A stretch of DNA of 64,000 nucleotides from CAKSQF01 sp964582375. Lineage in GTDB: Bacteria > Bacillota > Clostridia > Oscillospirales > CAG-272. Positions 1-8,754 of the stretch are shown here, in pieces; the first letter of the stretch is position 1, and every line of letters starts with the position of its first letter. The position numbers and the translations under genes were made by a program. Location of the stretch: positions 90,939 to 154,938 of the forward strand of contig CAZORL010000001.1 of assembly GCA_964582375.1 (NCBI GenBank), read 5' to 3'. The notes under the pieces are model-generated. The model was not told where the DNA came from, made no database searches, and saw only the letters and a program-made list of their open reading frames with translations.

Positions 1-567
1 TATCTTAACAAGATCACCCTCACGCTCCACACGAAAATCTCTGATCGTTCGCACGGTGGATGAAACGCTCGATCCCTGCGCCATGAACGCCGAAAAATCA
101 TGCTTTCCTATAAATTTTTTTGCCGCAATGTTCATTAGTCCGTCGTCGAGCCTCGTCGGATGGTGCGTTGCCCGTCCCACAAGAAAGGGATCTCTTGTCG
201 GACGGGACAGGATAAGATACATGTACTCCTTGTACAATACATCATAACGAGCGTGGAAATCGTCCGAAACCTCGACCGCCGACAGAACCGCAAGATCGGG
301 CGGCAAATATGGTGCTATCGCCAAAGGAATACGCTCCGGCGGTATGTTGCAGACCTCACCGCCATATGCTGCCTCGGCTGTAAGACAAAACATCAGCGCA
401 TGAACCCCGGCGTCGGTTCGCGAACAGCCGGTGATGAGAAGCTTTTTGTCAAAGAGCTTTTCTGCGGCATCCTGAAAGACACCTTGAACCGTTCTGAGTT
501 TTGGCTGTACCTGAAAGCCGTGAAAATTCGTCCCGACATAAGATATCGTAAATAACAGCTTTTTCAT
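1..567 (-). CDS. truA: tRNA pseudouridine(38-40) synthase TruA, partial (C-terminus beyond left edge)
   Basis: Translating the minus strand from the ATG at 567 gives 189 codons that run open to base 1, so the C-terminus lies outside the window. TruA isomerises uridines 38-40 in the tRNA anticodon stem-loop. The N-terminus MKKLLFTISYVGTNFHGFQ and the motif CSRTDAGVHA near residues 48-57, with the catalytic aspartate, are diagnostic. Later family features (FHARYDVLYKEYMYLI, KKFIGKHDFSAF) are also present. A ribosome site (GAGGAGAGG) precedes the start. It follows ecfT by 33 bases; ecfA1-ecfA2-ecfT-truA is a familiar Firmicutes order, so it is probably the last gene of that operon. Confidence 0.93.
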   Translation of the reverse strand, partial: MKKLLFTISYVGTNFHGFQVQPKLRTVQGVFQDAAEKLFDKKLLITGCSRTDAGVHALMFCLTAEAAYGGEVCNIPPERIPLAIAPYLPPDLAVLSAVEVSDDFHARYDVLYKEYMYLILSRPTRDPFLVGRATHHPTRLDDGLMNIAAKKFIGKHDFSAFMAQGSSVSSTVRTIRDFRVEREGDLVKI

Positions 568-600
568 GTATTCCTCTCCTCAAAATGGATGATAGCTCTG

Positions 601-1428
601 TTAAAAGCAGATTATTTCGGGCATCGGCAGATAGCGCATGAACACAACGCCCGCACAAAGCAAACTCATGAGAATAAGCGCGACAAAATCGGATGCGTGA
701 AAATGAAGCTTGTTCATTCGCGTTCTGCCCTCGCCTCCGATGTAACAGCGGCACTCCATCGCCGTTGCAAGCTCTCCCGCATGGCGAACCGATGATACAA
801 AAAGCGGAATAAAGATCGGAAGCAGTGCCTTCGCTCTCGATATAAGCGACCCTGTTTCAAAATCCGCGCCTCTTGCCTTTTGTGCCGTCATTATCTGATC
901 GGTCTCGTCAACGAGTGTCGGAATAAAGCGAAGTGCGATCGTCATCATCATGGCAAAGTCGTGAACCGGTATGTGAAATAGCTTGAGCGGCGACAAAAGC
1001 TGATCGATCGCATCGGTCAGAGCACTCGGCGAGGTCGTGTATGTGAGTATCATGCTCGTTCCGATCAGCAGTGCGACAAGCCTCAGAGCGATCAGCAGTG
1101 CATAGACGATACCCTCCGCATATATGTGTATGATTCCAAACTCAAAGATCGCGGTTTCGCCCTTGTGAAGGAAAATGTTCAGTATCGCGGTGAATATCAG
1201 AATAAAACGAAGCGGTTTCAGCGATTTGAGCAGAGTCTTTATCGGTATGCGTCCGATCGGCGCAAGAATGAACCCCAAAAGCGTGATCGTTCCGACAGTG
1301 ATAATGTCTCCTGCAAGAAAAATTATGACAATATAGTAGATCGCAAGTATTATCTTCATTCGGGGATCAAGTCGGTGCAGAGGAGAGTTTCCCGGGAAAT
1401 ATTGTCCCAGCGTGATGTCCTTAAGCAT
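601..1428 (-). CDS. ecfT: ECF transporter transmembrane subunit EcfT
   Basis: This is the membrane scaffold of an energy-coupling factor vitamin/metal transporter, linking an exchangeable S component to the two ATPases. The protein of 275 residues has several hydrophobic segments and the two coupling-helix signatures expected of EcfT: an Ala-Arg-Gly motif (QKARGADF, about residue 185) and an x-Arg-x motif (MECRCY, about residue 226), which dock into the ATPase grooves. I chose ATG 1428 over an upstream ATG at 1476 because GGGAGG precedes it and the protein then begins like the family. It overlaps the ecfA2 stop by 8 bases, which suggests translational coupling. No S component is visible here, so the substrate cannot be told. 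Confidence 0.93.
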   Translation of the reverse strand: MLKDITLGQYFPGNSPLHRLDPRMKIILAIYYIVIIFLAGDIITVGTITLLGFILAPIGRIPIKTLLKSLKPLRFILIFTAILNIFLHKGETAIFEFGIIHIYAEGIVYALLIALRLVALLIGTSMILTYTTSPSALTDAIDQLLSPLKLFHIPVHDFAMMMTIALRFIPTLVDETDQIMTAQKARGADFETGSLISRAKALLPIFIPLFVSSVRHAGELATAMECRCYIGGEGRTRMNKLHFHASDFVALILMSLLCAGVVFMRYLPMPEIICF

Positions 1429-2362
1429 GCTCGTGACCTCCCTTCGAAAGAAGACGCAGGATCTCGTGCTCGGCATCCTCGACAGTGAATATCCCCTGTG
1501 ATATCGGATATCCGCGACGCCTTAGCTCAAGCATGATCGAACTGACCTGCGGTATGTCAAGTCCCATGGAGCAAAGAGTGTCGGATCTCGAAAAGATCTC
1601 TGACTTGCTCCCTGCCATGGCAAGCTTGCCGCCGTTCATGACGATTATGTCGTCACTGTAGCGCGCCATGTCCTCCATCGAGTGACTGACAATAATAACC
1701 GTTGCACCTGTCTTTTCTCGGTATTCCAGCAGTCCCGAAAAAACAGTCTCGCGTCCGATCGGATCAAGCCCGGAGGCGGGCTCGTCAAGTATGAGCACCT
1801 CGGGACGCATCGCGATAACTCCGGCTATCGCCGCGCGCCTTTTTTGCCCGCCCGAAAGCTCAAACGGCGATTTTTCCATAAGCTCAGGCTCAAGACGGAC
1901 GAATGCGGCCGCCTCTTTCACTCTTTGATCGATCTCTTCCTCCGATAGCCCTTGATTCTTCGGTCCAAATGCAATGTCGCGTGCGACCGTCTCGTCAAAA
2001 AGCTGATATTCGGGATATTGGAAAACAAGTCCTACGCGAAATCTTACACTTTGAAGTCTCTTTTTGTCGAGAAAAATGTCCTCTCCGTCGAGATAGATCT
2101 TGCCCTCGTCGGGACGAAGAAGTCCGCACATCATCTGAACAAGTGTCGATTTGCCCGAACCCGTGTGCCCGATTATTCCCGTGATGCTCGACCGTCTGAT
2201 CGACAGCGTCAGATCATCAACAGCTTTTTTGTAAAAGACAGTGTCTTTGCCGTAGCTGTAGCCTACCCCACAAAGCTCTATAATGTTTTCGCTGTTGTGC
2301 TTGTATGCGACCTCGAAAGTGTTCTGTATCTGTTTTGTGTCTTTTTTTTGTTTCTTTCGCAT
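1421..2362 (-). CDS. ecfA2: ECF transporter ATP-binding subunit EcfA2
   Basis: ATPase subunit of the ECF module, 313 residues. Walker A GHTGSGKS lies at residues 65-72, the Q-loop near VFQYPEYQLF (about 114-123), the ABC signature LSGGQ at 169-173, Walker B LILDEP at 190-195 and the switch histidine in IVSHSMEDM. The YPEYQLF segment is typical of the EcfA2 (CbiO2) member of the pair. About 25 N-terminal residues before the ATPase core are polar and Lys/Gln-rich, a little longer than usual. It sits between ecfA1 (26-base gap) and ecfT (8-base overlap) and should form the EcfA1-EcfA2 heterodimer that powers uptake through EcfT. Confidence 0.94.
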   Translation of the reverse strand: MRKKQKKDTKQIQNTFEVAYKHNSENIIELCGVGYSYGKDTVFYKKAVDDLTLSIRRSSITGIIGHTGSGKSTLVQMMCGLLRPDEGKIYLDGEDIFLDKKRLQSVRFRVGLVFQYPEYQLFDETVARDIAFGPKNQGLSEEEIDQRVKEAAAFVRLEPELMEKSPFELSGGQKRRAAIAGVIAMRPEVLILDEPASGLDPIGRETVFSGLLEYREKTGATVIIVSHSMEDMARYSDDIIVMNGGKLAMAGSKSEIFSRSDTLCSMGLDIPQVSSIMLELRRRGYPISQGIFTVEDAEHEILRLLSKGGHEHA

Positions 2363-2388
2363 TTTAATGCCTTTATTTTAGTCTTTTG

Positions 2389-3300
2389 TTAAATAAACTT
2401 GCCGTTTTCGTCGAGAAGAGCAGCAATGGCATCGACGGCGGCTGCCTCTGATATTATCTCGTCGGGAAGCTTTGCTCCCGCCGTGCGGAGCTTGTGTATA
2501 AGCTCACTTGCCTGCGGAACTGCAAGCCCCATTGCGTGAAGCTTATCGACCCTTGTGAAGATCTCGCTTGGCGTGCCGTCAAGGGTTATCCTGCCGTCAT
2601 CGAGAACTATTACTCGGTCGGCAAGGATCGCCTCGTCCATATTATGCGTGATCGTTATTATCGTCATCCCATTCTCGCGGTTTAGCTTTTGCATGATCTT
2701 CATTACATCGGATCTGCCGAGAGGGTCAAGCATCGCGGTGGATTCGTCAAATATTATGCAGTCGGGCATCATGGCAATAACGCCCGCTATCGCTATACGC
2801 TGTTTTTGACCGCCCGACAGCTTTGACGGTGCGTGACGAGCGTATTCGGTCATGCCGACAGCCGCGAGAGCATCCTCGACACGGCGGCGTATCTCGTGTG
2901 GCTCAATTCCGAGATTTTCCGGACCGAACGCCACATCTTCTTCGACAACTGTAGCCACGAGCTGGTTGTCGGGATTTTGAAACACCATTCCGAGTGAACG
3001 CCTGACCTTGATAATGTCGTCGTCGGTCATTTCTTGATTGAATTTTATGCCGTTTACCGTGATCTCACCCGAGGTCGGTTCGAGAATTAGCGATAAAAGT
3101 CTTGCAAGCGTCGATTTGCCCGACCCGTTTCGCCCGAGTACAGCGGTAAACGACCCCTTTTCGATGGTGAGGTCAAGACCTTTCAAAACCTCGATCGGTC
3201 TGTCCTCGTCGTCGATGTAGTGAAAGCAGAGGTCTTTTATCTCAATGTACGGTGTGTGGATTGTATTCTTTTCTGTATTATCTGTATTTTTGCTGTGCAT
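2389..3300 (-). CDS. ecfA1: ECF transporter ATP-binding subunit EcfA1
   Basis: Second ATPase of the ECF pair, 303 residues. Walker A GRNGSGKS is at 56-63, followed by a Q-loop in GMVFQNPDNQLV, signature LSGGQKQR, Walker B CIIFDESTAMLD and switch histidine in ITITHNMDE. The QNPDNQLV sequence is typical of EcfA1. The ORF can be extended to an ATG at 3345, overlapping the methyltransferase gene, but only ATG 3300 has a good ribosome site (AAAGGAGC, 9-base spacer), so I start there. It lies 26 bases after the methyltransferase stop and 26 before ecfA2, all in one direction, consistent with one transcript. Confidence 0.93.
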   Translation of the reverse strand: MHSKNTDNTEKNTIHTPYIEIKDLCFHYIDDEDRPIEVLKGLDLTIEKGSFTAVLGRNGSGKSTLARLLSLILEPTSGEITVNGIKFNQEMTDDDIIKVRRSLGMVFQNPDNQLVATVVEEDVAFGPENLGIEPHEIRRRVEDALAAVGMTEYARHAPSKLSGGQKQRIAIAGVIAMMPDCIIFDESTAMLDPLGRSDVMKIMQKLNRENGMTIITITHNMDEAILADRVIVLDDGRITLDGTPSEIFTRVDKLHAMGLAVPQASELIHKLRTAGAKLPDEIISEAAAVDAIAALLDENGKFI

Positions 3301-3326
3301 ATTGCCAAGCTCCTTTTTTGCTTGGA

Positions 3327-4202
3327 TCATCTTTTCGGTGTCCATCTTGCGGCGGCACCGCAGGGAAGGATCAGCCCTCGCTCGGAAACAGGCAGCCCGA
3401 CCTCGTCGCAGTCAACAGTCCCGTCAAAAGAGTCTGCAAAAGCCGCTTGAAGGACGTATCCCATCGTAGATGCCGAAAGACCTGTGGTGTATGAATTGAT
3501 CAGGACAAACAGCGGATCGGACGAAAGAACGCCCGAGCAAAGCTTAACAAATTCGAAAATGTTGTCTTCGAGTTTCCATATCTCGCCCGTTGGACCTCTT
3601 CCGTATGAGGGCGGATCCATTATTATCGCATCGTATTTGTTTCCGCGGCGAATTTCGCGCTCGATAAATTTCTGACAGTCGTCAACTATCCATCTTATCG
3701 GCGCGTCCGACAGCCCCGAGAGAGCGGCGTTTTCTCTGGCCTTTGCAACAATGCCGCGAGCCGCATCGACATGAGTGACCGATGCACCTGCCTTTGCGGC
3801 GGCAAGGGTCGCACCTCCGGTATATGCGAAAAGATTTAACAGCTTGATCGGTCTTCCCGTGCCTTTTATCAGCTCGGAAAACCATTCCCAGTTGACCGCT
3901 TGCTCGGGAAATAGCCCGGTGTGCTTAAATCCCATCGGTTTTATCTTAAATTTCAGTCCGAGCCTCTCGTAGCCGATGACCCATTCCTCGGGCAGTCGCT
4001 CGGTGCCGTTCCAATGACCGCCGCCTCCGCTCGATCTGCTGTATGAAGCATTTGCACGCTTCCATAAAGGCGAGCGTCCGCAATCCTTCCATATCACCTG
4101 CGGATCGGGACGGATGAGCGTGTATTTTCCCCAACGTTCGAGCCGCTTGCCGTCCGAGCTGTCTATAAGCTCGTAATCTGTCCATTTATCGGATATAAAC
4201 AT
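3327..4202 (-). CDS. Class I SAM-dependent methyltransferase, RlmI-like without PUA domain
   Basis: A 291-residue Rossmann-fold methyltransferase. Motif I is NLFAYTGGATLAAAKAGA (about 127-144), followed by VDAARGIVAKARENAALSG and the catalytic-site motif IMDPPSYGRGP (about 198-208). This pattern belongs to the COG1092 group of rRNA large-subunit cytosine methyltransferases (RlmI/RlmK-C type), but the N-terminal PUA RNA-binding domain of RlmI is absent and an unrelated region of about 100 residues stands in its place. A ribosomal or other RNA substrate is therefore likely but unproven. It lies between ruvB and ecfA1 in the same direction. Confidence 0.8.
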   Translation of the reverse strand: MFISDKWTDYELIDSSDGKRLERWGKYTLIRPDPQVIWKDCGRSPLWKRANASYSRSSGGGGHWNGTERLPEEWVIGYERLGLKFKIKPMGFKHTGLFPEQAVNWEWFSELIKGTGRPIKLLNLFAYTGGATLAAAKAGASVTHVDAARGIVAKARENAALSGLSDAPIRWIVDDCQKFIEREIRRGNKYDAIIMDPPSYGRGPTGEIWKLEDNIFEFVKLCSGVLSSDPLFVLINSYTTGLSASTMGYVLQAAFADSFDGTVDCDEVGLPVSERGLILPCGAAARWTPKR

Positions 4203-4225
4203 TTGTGTCTGTGTCCTTCTTGCTT

Positions 4226-5293
4226 TTATTCATTCGTGCCGTCGGCGTCAAAAAGCCCGACCTGCTCCGAATTTGCGCCTGCGGGTCTGTATTCAAGCCC
4301 GAGATGCTCGTAAGCGAGCCTTGTCGCACATCTCCCTCGCGGAGTTCGTGATAAAAATCCTATCTGCATAAGATAAGGCTCGTAAACATCCTCGATAGTG
4401 ACCGATTCCTCGCCCACCGTGGCTGATAGTGTCTCAAGCCCGACAGGACCGCCGCCGTACAGCTTTATGATCGTTTCAAGCATTCGTCTGTCAACACTGT
4501 CGAGTCCGAGTCCGTCGATCTCGAGTGCGGTAAGAGCGTACCTCGCTATGTCACCGTCGATTATGCCCTTGCCCTTGACCTGTGCAAAATCGCGAACTCT
4601 CTTTAACAGCCTGTTCGCAATTCTCGGCGTTCCGCGCGAGCAAAGGGCTATCTGACGCGCACCATCCTCGGTTATGTTAAACTCGAGTATTCTTGCCGAT
4701 CTTGTGACGATGCGCGCAAGCTCGTCGGCATTGTAAAGCTCAAGCTTTAAGACCACTCCGAATCTGTCGCGGAGAGGGGTCGATAATTGTCCGGCACGCG
4801 TCGTTGCGCCGATCAGCGTAAAATGCGGAAGTTTCATGCGAAATGATCTTGCCGCAGGACCCTTTCCTATGATTATGTCTATTTCAAAATCTTCCATTGC
4901 AGGGTAGAGAACCTCTTCGACCAGCCTTGGCAGACGGTGTATCTCGTCTATGAAAAGTATGTCGTTTTCCTGTAGATTCGTGAGCAGGGCGACAAGATCG
5001 CCCGCTTTCTCGATCGCAGGCCCGGATGTTATCCGTATGTTTACGTTCATCTCGGCGGCAATGATCGCAGAGAGCGTTGTTTTACCCAGACCGGGCGGTC
5101 CGTAGAGCAGAACATGGTCGAGCATGTCACCGCGCATTCGAGCCGCCTCTATATAAATCTTTAAGTTTTCTTTCGCTTTTTCCTGTCCGATATATTCGGA
5201 TAAACGTTGCGGACGAAGTGTGGTTTCCGTGTCGGTGTCGTTTTCCGTGTATTCGGCGGAGAGCATTCGGTTGTCAAGTTCAAAATCTTCCAT
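4226..5293 (-). CDS. ruvB: Holliday junction branch-migration ATPase RuvB
   Basis: Hexameric AAA+ motor that drives branch migration of Holliday junctions with RuvA. The 355 residues match the family length. Walker A GPPGLGKT is at 65-72, Walker B LFIDEIHRL follows near 115, sensor 1 is in LIGATTRAGQL and the arginine finger region is LRDRFGVV. The C-terminal winged helix with the RTPRGR motif is intact. The ATG at 5293 lacks a close strong ribosome site (GAAAGGAC is about 17 bases upstream). It lies 32 bases after ruvA in a ruvC-ruvA-ruvB cluster. Confidence 0.96.
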   Translation of the reverse strand: MEDFELDNRMLSAEYTENDTDTETTLRPQRLSEYIGQEKAKENLKIYIEAARMRGDMLDHVLLYGPPGLGKTTLSAIIAAEMNVNIRITSGPAIEKAGDLVALLTNLQENDILFIDEIHRLPRLVEEVLYPAMEDFEIDIIIGKGPAARSFRMKLPHFTLIGATTRAGQLSTPLRDRFGVVLKLELYNADELARIVTRSARILEFNITEDGARQIALCSRGTPRIANRLLKRVRDFAQVKGKGIIDGDIARYALTALEIDGLGLDSVDRRMLETIIKLYGGGPVGLETLSATVGEESVTIEDVYEPYLMQIGFLSRTPRGRCATRLAYEHLGLEYRPAGANSEQVGLFDADGTNE

Positions 5294-5325
5294 CGTTTGC
5301 TGTGAAACCGTCCTTTCGATAGTTA

Positions 5326-5943
5326 TCAGCCCTTCATGAGTCTCTTGAGACCCTCGCGTATCAGACTTTCGGCATCAAGCGTTTGGTCAAGCGTCTCAAG
5401 CGCATAACTTGCCTCGGCGCGCGTGTATCCGAGTACCATAAGTGCGGCGTGCGCATCTGCCACAGCCGATGTCCCGACTGCCTCATCAGACAATATGTCG
5501 CGAGCAGTGCCGACCTCGCCCTTTGGTGCACCGAGTACCTTTGATACCTTGTCCTTCAGCTCAAGGACGATCCTCTCGGCGATCTTTTTGCCGACACCGT
5601 TTGCCTTGCAGATGAGTTTCGTGTCACCCGATATGACCGCACCCGACAGACGGTCGGGGGTCAGCACCGACAAAACGGCAAGTGCCGCCTTTGGACCGAC
5701 GCCCGATACCGATATAAGCAGTTCAAAGGCTTTCTTTTCTTCTTCGTCAGCAAAGCCGAAAAGCTCCATGGCATCCTCGCGAACCGAAAAATAGGTGAAG
5801 AGCTTTACAAATTCGCCCTCTTTTCCCGAAAGGCGACCGAGCGTGTTTGATGATATATTCAGCATGTACCCGACACCGCCCGCATCGATGATCGCCATCG
5901 ATGTCGAAAGTCCCGACAGTGTTCCCGAAATGTAATAATACAT
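5326..5943 (-). CDS. ruvA: Holliday junction DNA-binding protein RuvA
   Basis: Tetrameric junction-binding partner of RuvB, 205 residues. The N-terminal OB-fold begins MYYYISGTLSG. Two helix-hairpin-helix elements are visible: LLISVSGVGPKAALAVLS (about 73-90) and ICKANGVGKKIAERIVLEL (about 108-126). The short C-terminal domain (DAHAALMVLGYTRAEA) that contacts RuvB is present. It sits 42 bases downstream of ruvC and 32 upstream of ruvB on the minus strand. Confidence 0.95.
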   Translation of the reverse strand: MYYYISGTLSGLSTSMAIIDAGGVGYMLNISSNTLGRLSGKEGEFVKLFTYFSVREDAMELFGFADEEEKKAFELLISVSGVGPKAALAVLSVLTPDRLSGAVISGDTKLICKANGVGKKIAERIVLELKDKVSKVLGAPKGEVGTARDILSDEAVGTSAVADAHAALMVLGYTRAEASYALETLDQTLDAESLIREGLKRLMKG

Positions 5944-5985
5944 AAAAAAGCCTCTCCTTTTTGCCGTTGTCGGTTGATATTTTCG

Positions 5986-6486
5986 TTATTTCAAGTTGTA
6001 ATATTCCCTAAGCCTGCTGCCTCCAGTGTGGGCGTGGCAGATCGCTATCGCAAGCGCATCACATGTGTCATCAAGCTTTGGTGCGTTTGAAAGCGATAAA
6101 AAGGTCTTGACCATAAGCATGACCTGCGTTTTTGTCGCTTTTCCATAGCCGACGACCGACTGCTTTACTTGCAGAGGAGTGTACTCGAAGACCTCGACAC
6201 CCTTTTCGGCAGCTGACAGCAGTATAACCCCTCTCGCCTCGGCGACGATTATGCCGGTCGTCGCATTTGTATTGAAAAACAGCTCTTCAACCGCCATTGC
6301 GTCGGGATGATAGAGATCGATCAACTCGCAAAGCTCTTTTTTGATCTGCAAAAGCCGTAACTCGACAGGAGTGTGCGCCGGTGTTTGAATCGCGCCGAAT
6401 GCAAGCGTGCGAAAACGCGAATTTTTGTATTCGATCACACCGTATCCGACGATCGCGATGCCGGGATCTATTCCGAGTATTATCAT
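5986..6486 (-). CDS. ruvC: Crossover junction endodeoxyribonuclease RuvC
   Basis: Holliday junction resolvase of 166 residues, the usual RuvC length. The RNase H-like acidic site is visible: Asp7 in MIILGIDPG, Glu in AVEELFF (about 66), and the Asp pair in LDDTCDALAIAICHAH near 138-143. AAAGGGG precedes the start. It is the first gene of the ruvCAB cluster. Upstream lies an AT-rich stretch with TATAAT-like hexamers (about 6500-6530) but no clear paired -35, so its promoter is only probable. Confidence 0.96.
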   Translation of the reverse strand: MIILGIDPGIAIVGYGVIEYKNSRFRTLAFGAIQTPAHTPVELRLLQIKKELCELIDLYHPDAMAVEELFFNTNATTGIIVAEARGVILLSAAEKGVEVFEYTPLQVKQSVVGYGKATKTQVMLMVKTFLSLSNAPKLDDTCDALAIAICHAHTGGSRLREYYNLK

Positions 6487-6608
6487 TGTCGCCGACCCCT
6501 TTCGCGGTCAATAGTATATCATCTTATTATATCATACAACGCCTGTTTTGCGGCAGAACAATTTGTAAACTTTTTATTATTTTTCAAAAAAGTATAAAAA
6601 ACACAGAT

Positions 6609-6632
6609 ATCCGTGAGTGATGACTCACGGAT
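6609..6632 (-). terminator. Intrinsic terminator after proC
   Basis: A perfect 10-bp inverted repeat (ATCCGTGAGT / ACTCACGGAT) with a GATG loop lies 18 bases beyond the proC stop. Read on the minus strand it is followed within about 10 bases by a run of six T. It would end the proBAC transcript before ruvC. Confidence 0.75.
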
Positions 6633-6649
6633 GCCTGTATTCTGTCGGA

Positions 6650-7483
6650 TCACTTCTTAAAAAGCTCGGATGAACGCTTCTTTGATGCCGCTACCGCATC
6701 TGATACAGCCGCTCTGAATGCCGATCGTTCGAGAACCGAAACACCCTCGATCGTGCTCCCTCCGGGTGAGCAGACCGCATCACGGAGCGCACAAAGGTGC
6801 ATATTGCTCTCAAGCGCAAGTGCTGCACTGCCCAAAACCGTCTGCTTTGCAAGCTCTTCGGCAAGCACTCTCGGCAGACCGCTCCGAACACCGCCCTCTG
6901 CAAGAGCGTCCATAAAAATATCGACAAATGCAGGTGCACAGCCGGATATCGCTCCTCCCGCATCAAAGAGCTTTTCGTCAAGATCGACTGTTTTGCCGCT
7001 TTGCTCAAAAAGCCTGTCAAAGTCGGCAATGTGCTCCGTCCCCGACTCATTGCAGGCACGAAGGATCACGCCTTGGCCGATCGATACCGGAGTGTTCGGC
7101 ATTATCCTGATGATCGGTGTTTTTGAGGGGAGCATACTCTCTATATCGGATATCGTCACTCCTGCCGCCATGCTGACAAGACAGAACTTCTCGCCGCGAC
7201 AAGCCCTTTCGGAAAGTATTGGGGCGATCTCGGATATCACGCCCGAGATCAAGGACGGCTTTACTCCGAGCATGATCATGCTCGATGAACGTGCGACTGC
7301 GGTATTGTCTCCGACTGCGACCGATAGCTCGCCCGCAAGAGCCTCGGCTTTGCTTTTTGTTCTGTTGGAAAGAATGATCGACTCCGTCGTTCTCGATGCC
7401 GCTCTCGCGAGTGCCGCACCCATGTTGCCGACACCGATCACACCAAGCTCATATTTGCCCAACTCGTGTCCGTTGTTTCCCAT
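6650..7483 (-). CDS. proC: Pyrroline-5-carboxylate reductase ProC
   Basis: Last step of proline synthesis: reduction of 1-pyrroline-5-carboxylate with NAD(P)H. The N-terminal Rossmann motif is LGVIGVGNMGAALARAA (about 13-29), and IRIMPNTPVSIGQGV and the C-terminal CSPGGSTIEGVSVLE signature are typical. The ORF can be extended upstream into proA, but ATG 7483 with ribosome site GGAGGG gives 277 residues, the usual family length. It follows proA by 11 bases in a proB-proA-proC operon that carries the whole glutamate-to-proline route. Confidence 0.95.
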   Translation of the reverse strand: MGNNGHELGKYELGVIGVGNMGAALARAASRTTESIILSNRTKSKAEALAGELSVAVGDNTAVARSSSMIMLGVKPSLISGVISEIAPILSERACRGEKFCLVSMAAGVTISDIESMLPSKTPIIRIMPNTPVSIGQGVILRACNESGTEHIADFDRLFEQSGKTVDLDEKLFDAGGAISGCAPAFVDIFMDALAEGGVRSGLPRVLAEELAKQTVLGSAALALESNMHLCALRDAVCSPGGSTIEGVSVLERSAFRAAVSDAVAASKKRSSELFKK

Positions 7484-7494
7484 AAGCCCTCCGT

Positions 7495-8754
7495 TTATTT
7501 GCGTGTCTGTCCGTTTCCGTGAATAATGTATTTGTAAGATGTCAACTCGCAGAGCCCGACAGGACCGCGTGCGTGCAATTTTTGTGTTGATATTCCCATT
7601 TCGCAACCAAGCCCGAACTGTCCGCCGTCGGTGAATCTCGTTGATGCGTTAACATATACGGCGGCACTGTCAACCGCTCTTGTAAAGAATTCTGCGGCAT
7701 CTGCATCTTCGGTCACGATCGCCTCCGAGTGTCCGGTCGAATGCGCGGCGATGTGATCTGTCGCATCCTTTACCGAGTTGACGATCTTGACCGCTAAAAT
7801 GTAGTCGAGGAATTCGGTGTCAAAATCACGCTCGCCCGCAGGTGTTCCGTCGATCACTTTATGCGCCGCCTCGTCAAGCCTTAACTCGACGCAGGGAAGA
7901 GAGGCGGATGCTCGCCTGTCAACAAGTCTCTCTTTGAGCCTTGGTAAAAAGCGATCCGCAATGTCGCGGTGAACAAGGCAGACCTCGGCGGCGTTGCATA
8001 CCGACGGTCTGCTCGTCTTGGCGTTCTCGACAATGTCAAGTGCCTTTTCGATGTCGGCATCCTTGTCAACATAAATGTGACATATTCCCGTCCCAGTTTG
8101 AAGAACGGGAACTTTTGCGCCTCTTACGCAAGCCGATATCAATCCCGCGCCACCTCTCGGTATCAGAAGGTCAACATATCCGACCGCCTGCATTATCTCG
8201 TCCGCCGATCGGTGATCGGTGTCCTCAATAAGGCAGATCGCATCGGTCGGTATCCCTGCCGTCCGAAGTCCCTGTCGCATTGCGGAAACAATTGCACCCG
8301 ACGAGCGGATGGCGTCTCTGCCTGTTCGCAAAAGGCAGGAATTTCCCGATTTTATGCAGAGTGCCGCGGCATCCGATGTGACATTCGGACGGCTCTCGTA
8401 TATGATCGCGACAAGTCCCAGCGGAACGGCACGCTTTTCAAGCTGTAAGCCGTTTTCGAGCACACGGCTCTCTATCACACGCCCGATGGGGTCGGGAAGC
8501 TTTGTCAGCGCACGTATGCCGTTTGCCATGTCTGCGATCCTCTGGTCGGTCAGTGTCAGCCTGTCGATCATTGCCGATGACAGACGACCGCGCGCCGCAT
8601 CAAGATCTGCGGCGTTTGCCGACAGTATCTCACCTTTTTTTGCCATTACGGCATCCGCCATGAGACAAAGTGCATGGTCTTTTTCGGCAGATGTGAGTGC
8701 CGCAACAGACGGTGCCGCGCTTTTTGCGGCGGATATTATTTCACTCGAAGTCAT
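7495..8754 (-). CDS. proA: Gamma-glutamyl phosphate reductase ProA
   Basis: Reduces gamma-glutamyl phosphate to glutamate semialdehyde. At 419 residues it has the family's full length. The catalytic cysteine is in the segment RPSVCNAAE (about residue 250); ESRPNVTSDAAALCIKSGN and the C-terminal FTDGGQFGLGCEMGIS and ARGPVGL motifs are characteristic. Its ATG shares one base with the proB stop (TAATG), so the two are probably translationally coupled. Confidence 0.96.
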   Translation of the reverse strand: MTSSEIISAAKSAAPSVAALTSAEKDHALCLMADAVMAKKGEILSANAADLDAARGRLSSAMIDRLTLTDQRIADMANGIRALTKLPDPIGRVIESRVLENGLQLEKRAVPLGLVAIIYESRPNVTSDAAALCIKSGNSCLLRTGRDAIRSSGAIVSAMRQGLRTAGIPTDAICLIEDTDHRSADEIMQAVGYVDLLIPRGGAGLISACVRGAKVPVLQTGTGICHIYVDKDADIEKALDIVENAKTSRPSVCNAAEVCLVHRDIADRFLPRLKERLVDRRASASLPCVELRLDEAAHKVIDGTPAGERDFDTEFLDYILAVKIVNSVKDATDHIAAHSTGHSEAIVTEDADAAEFFTRAVDSAAVYVNASTRFTDGGQFGLGCEMGISTQKLHARGPVGLCELTSYKYIIHGNGQTRK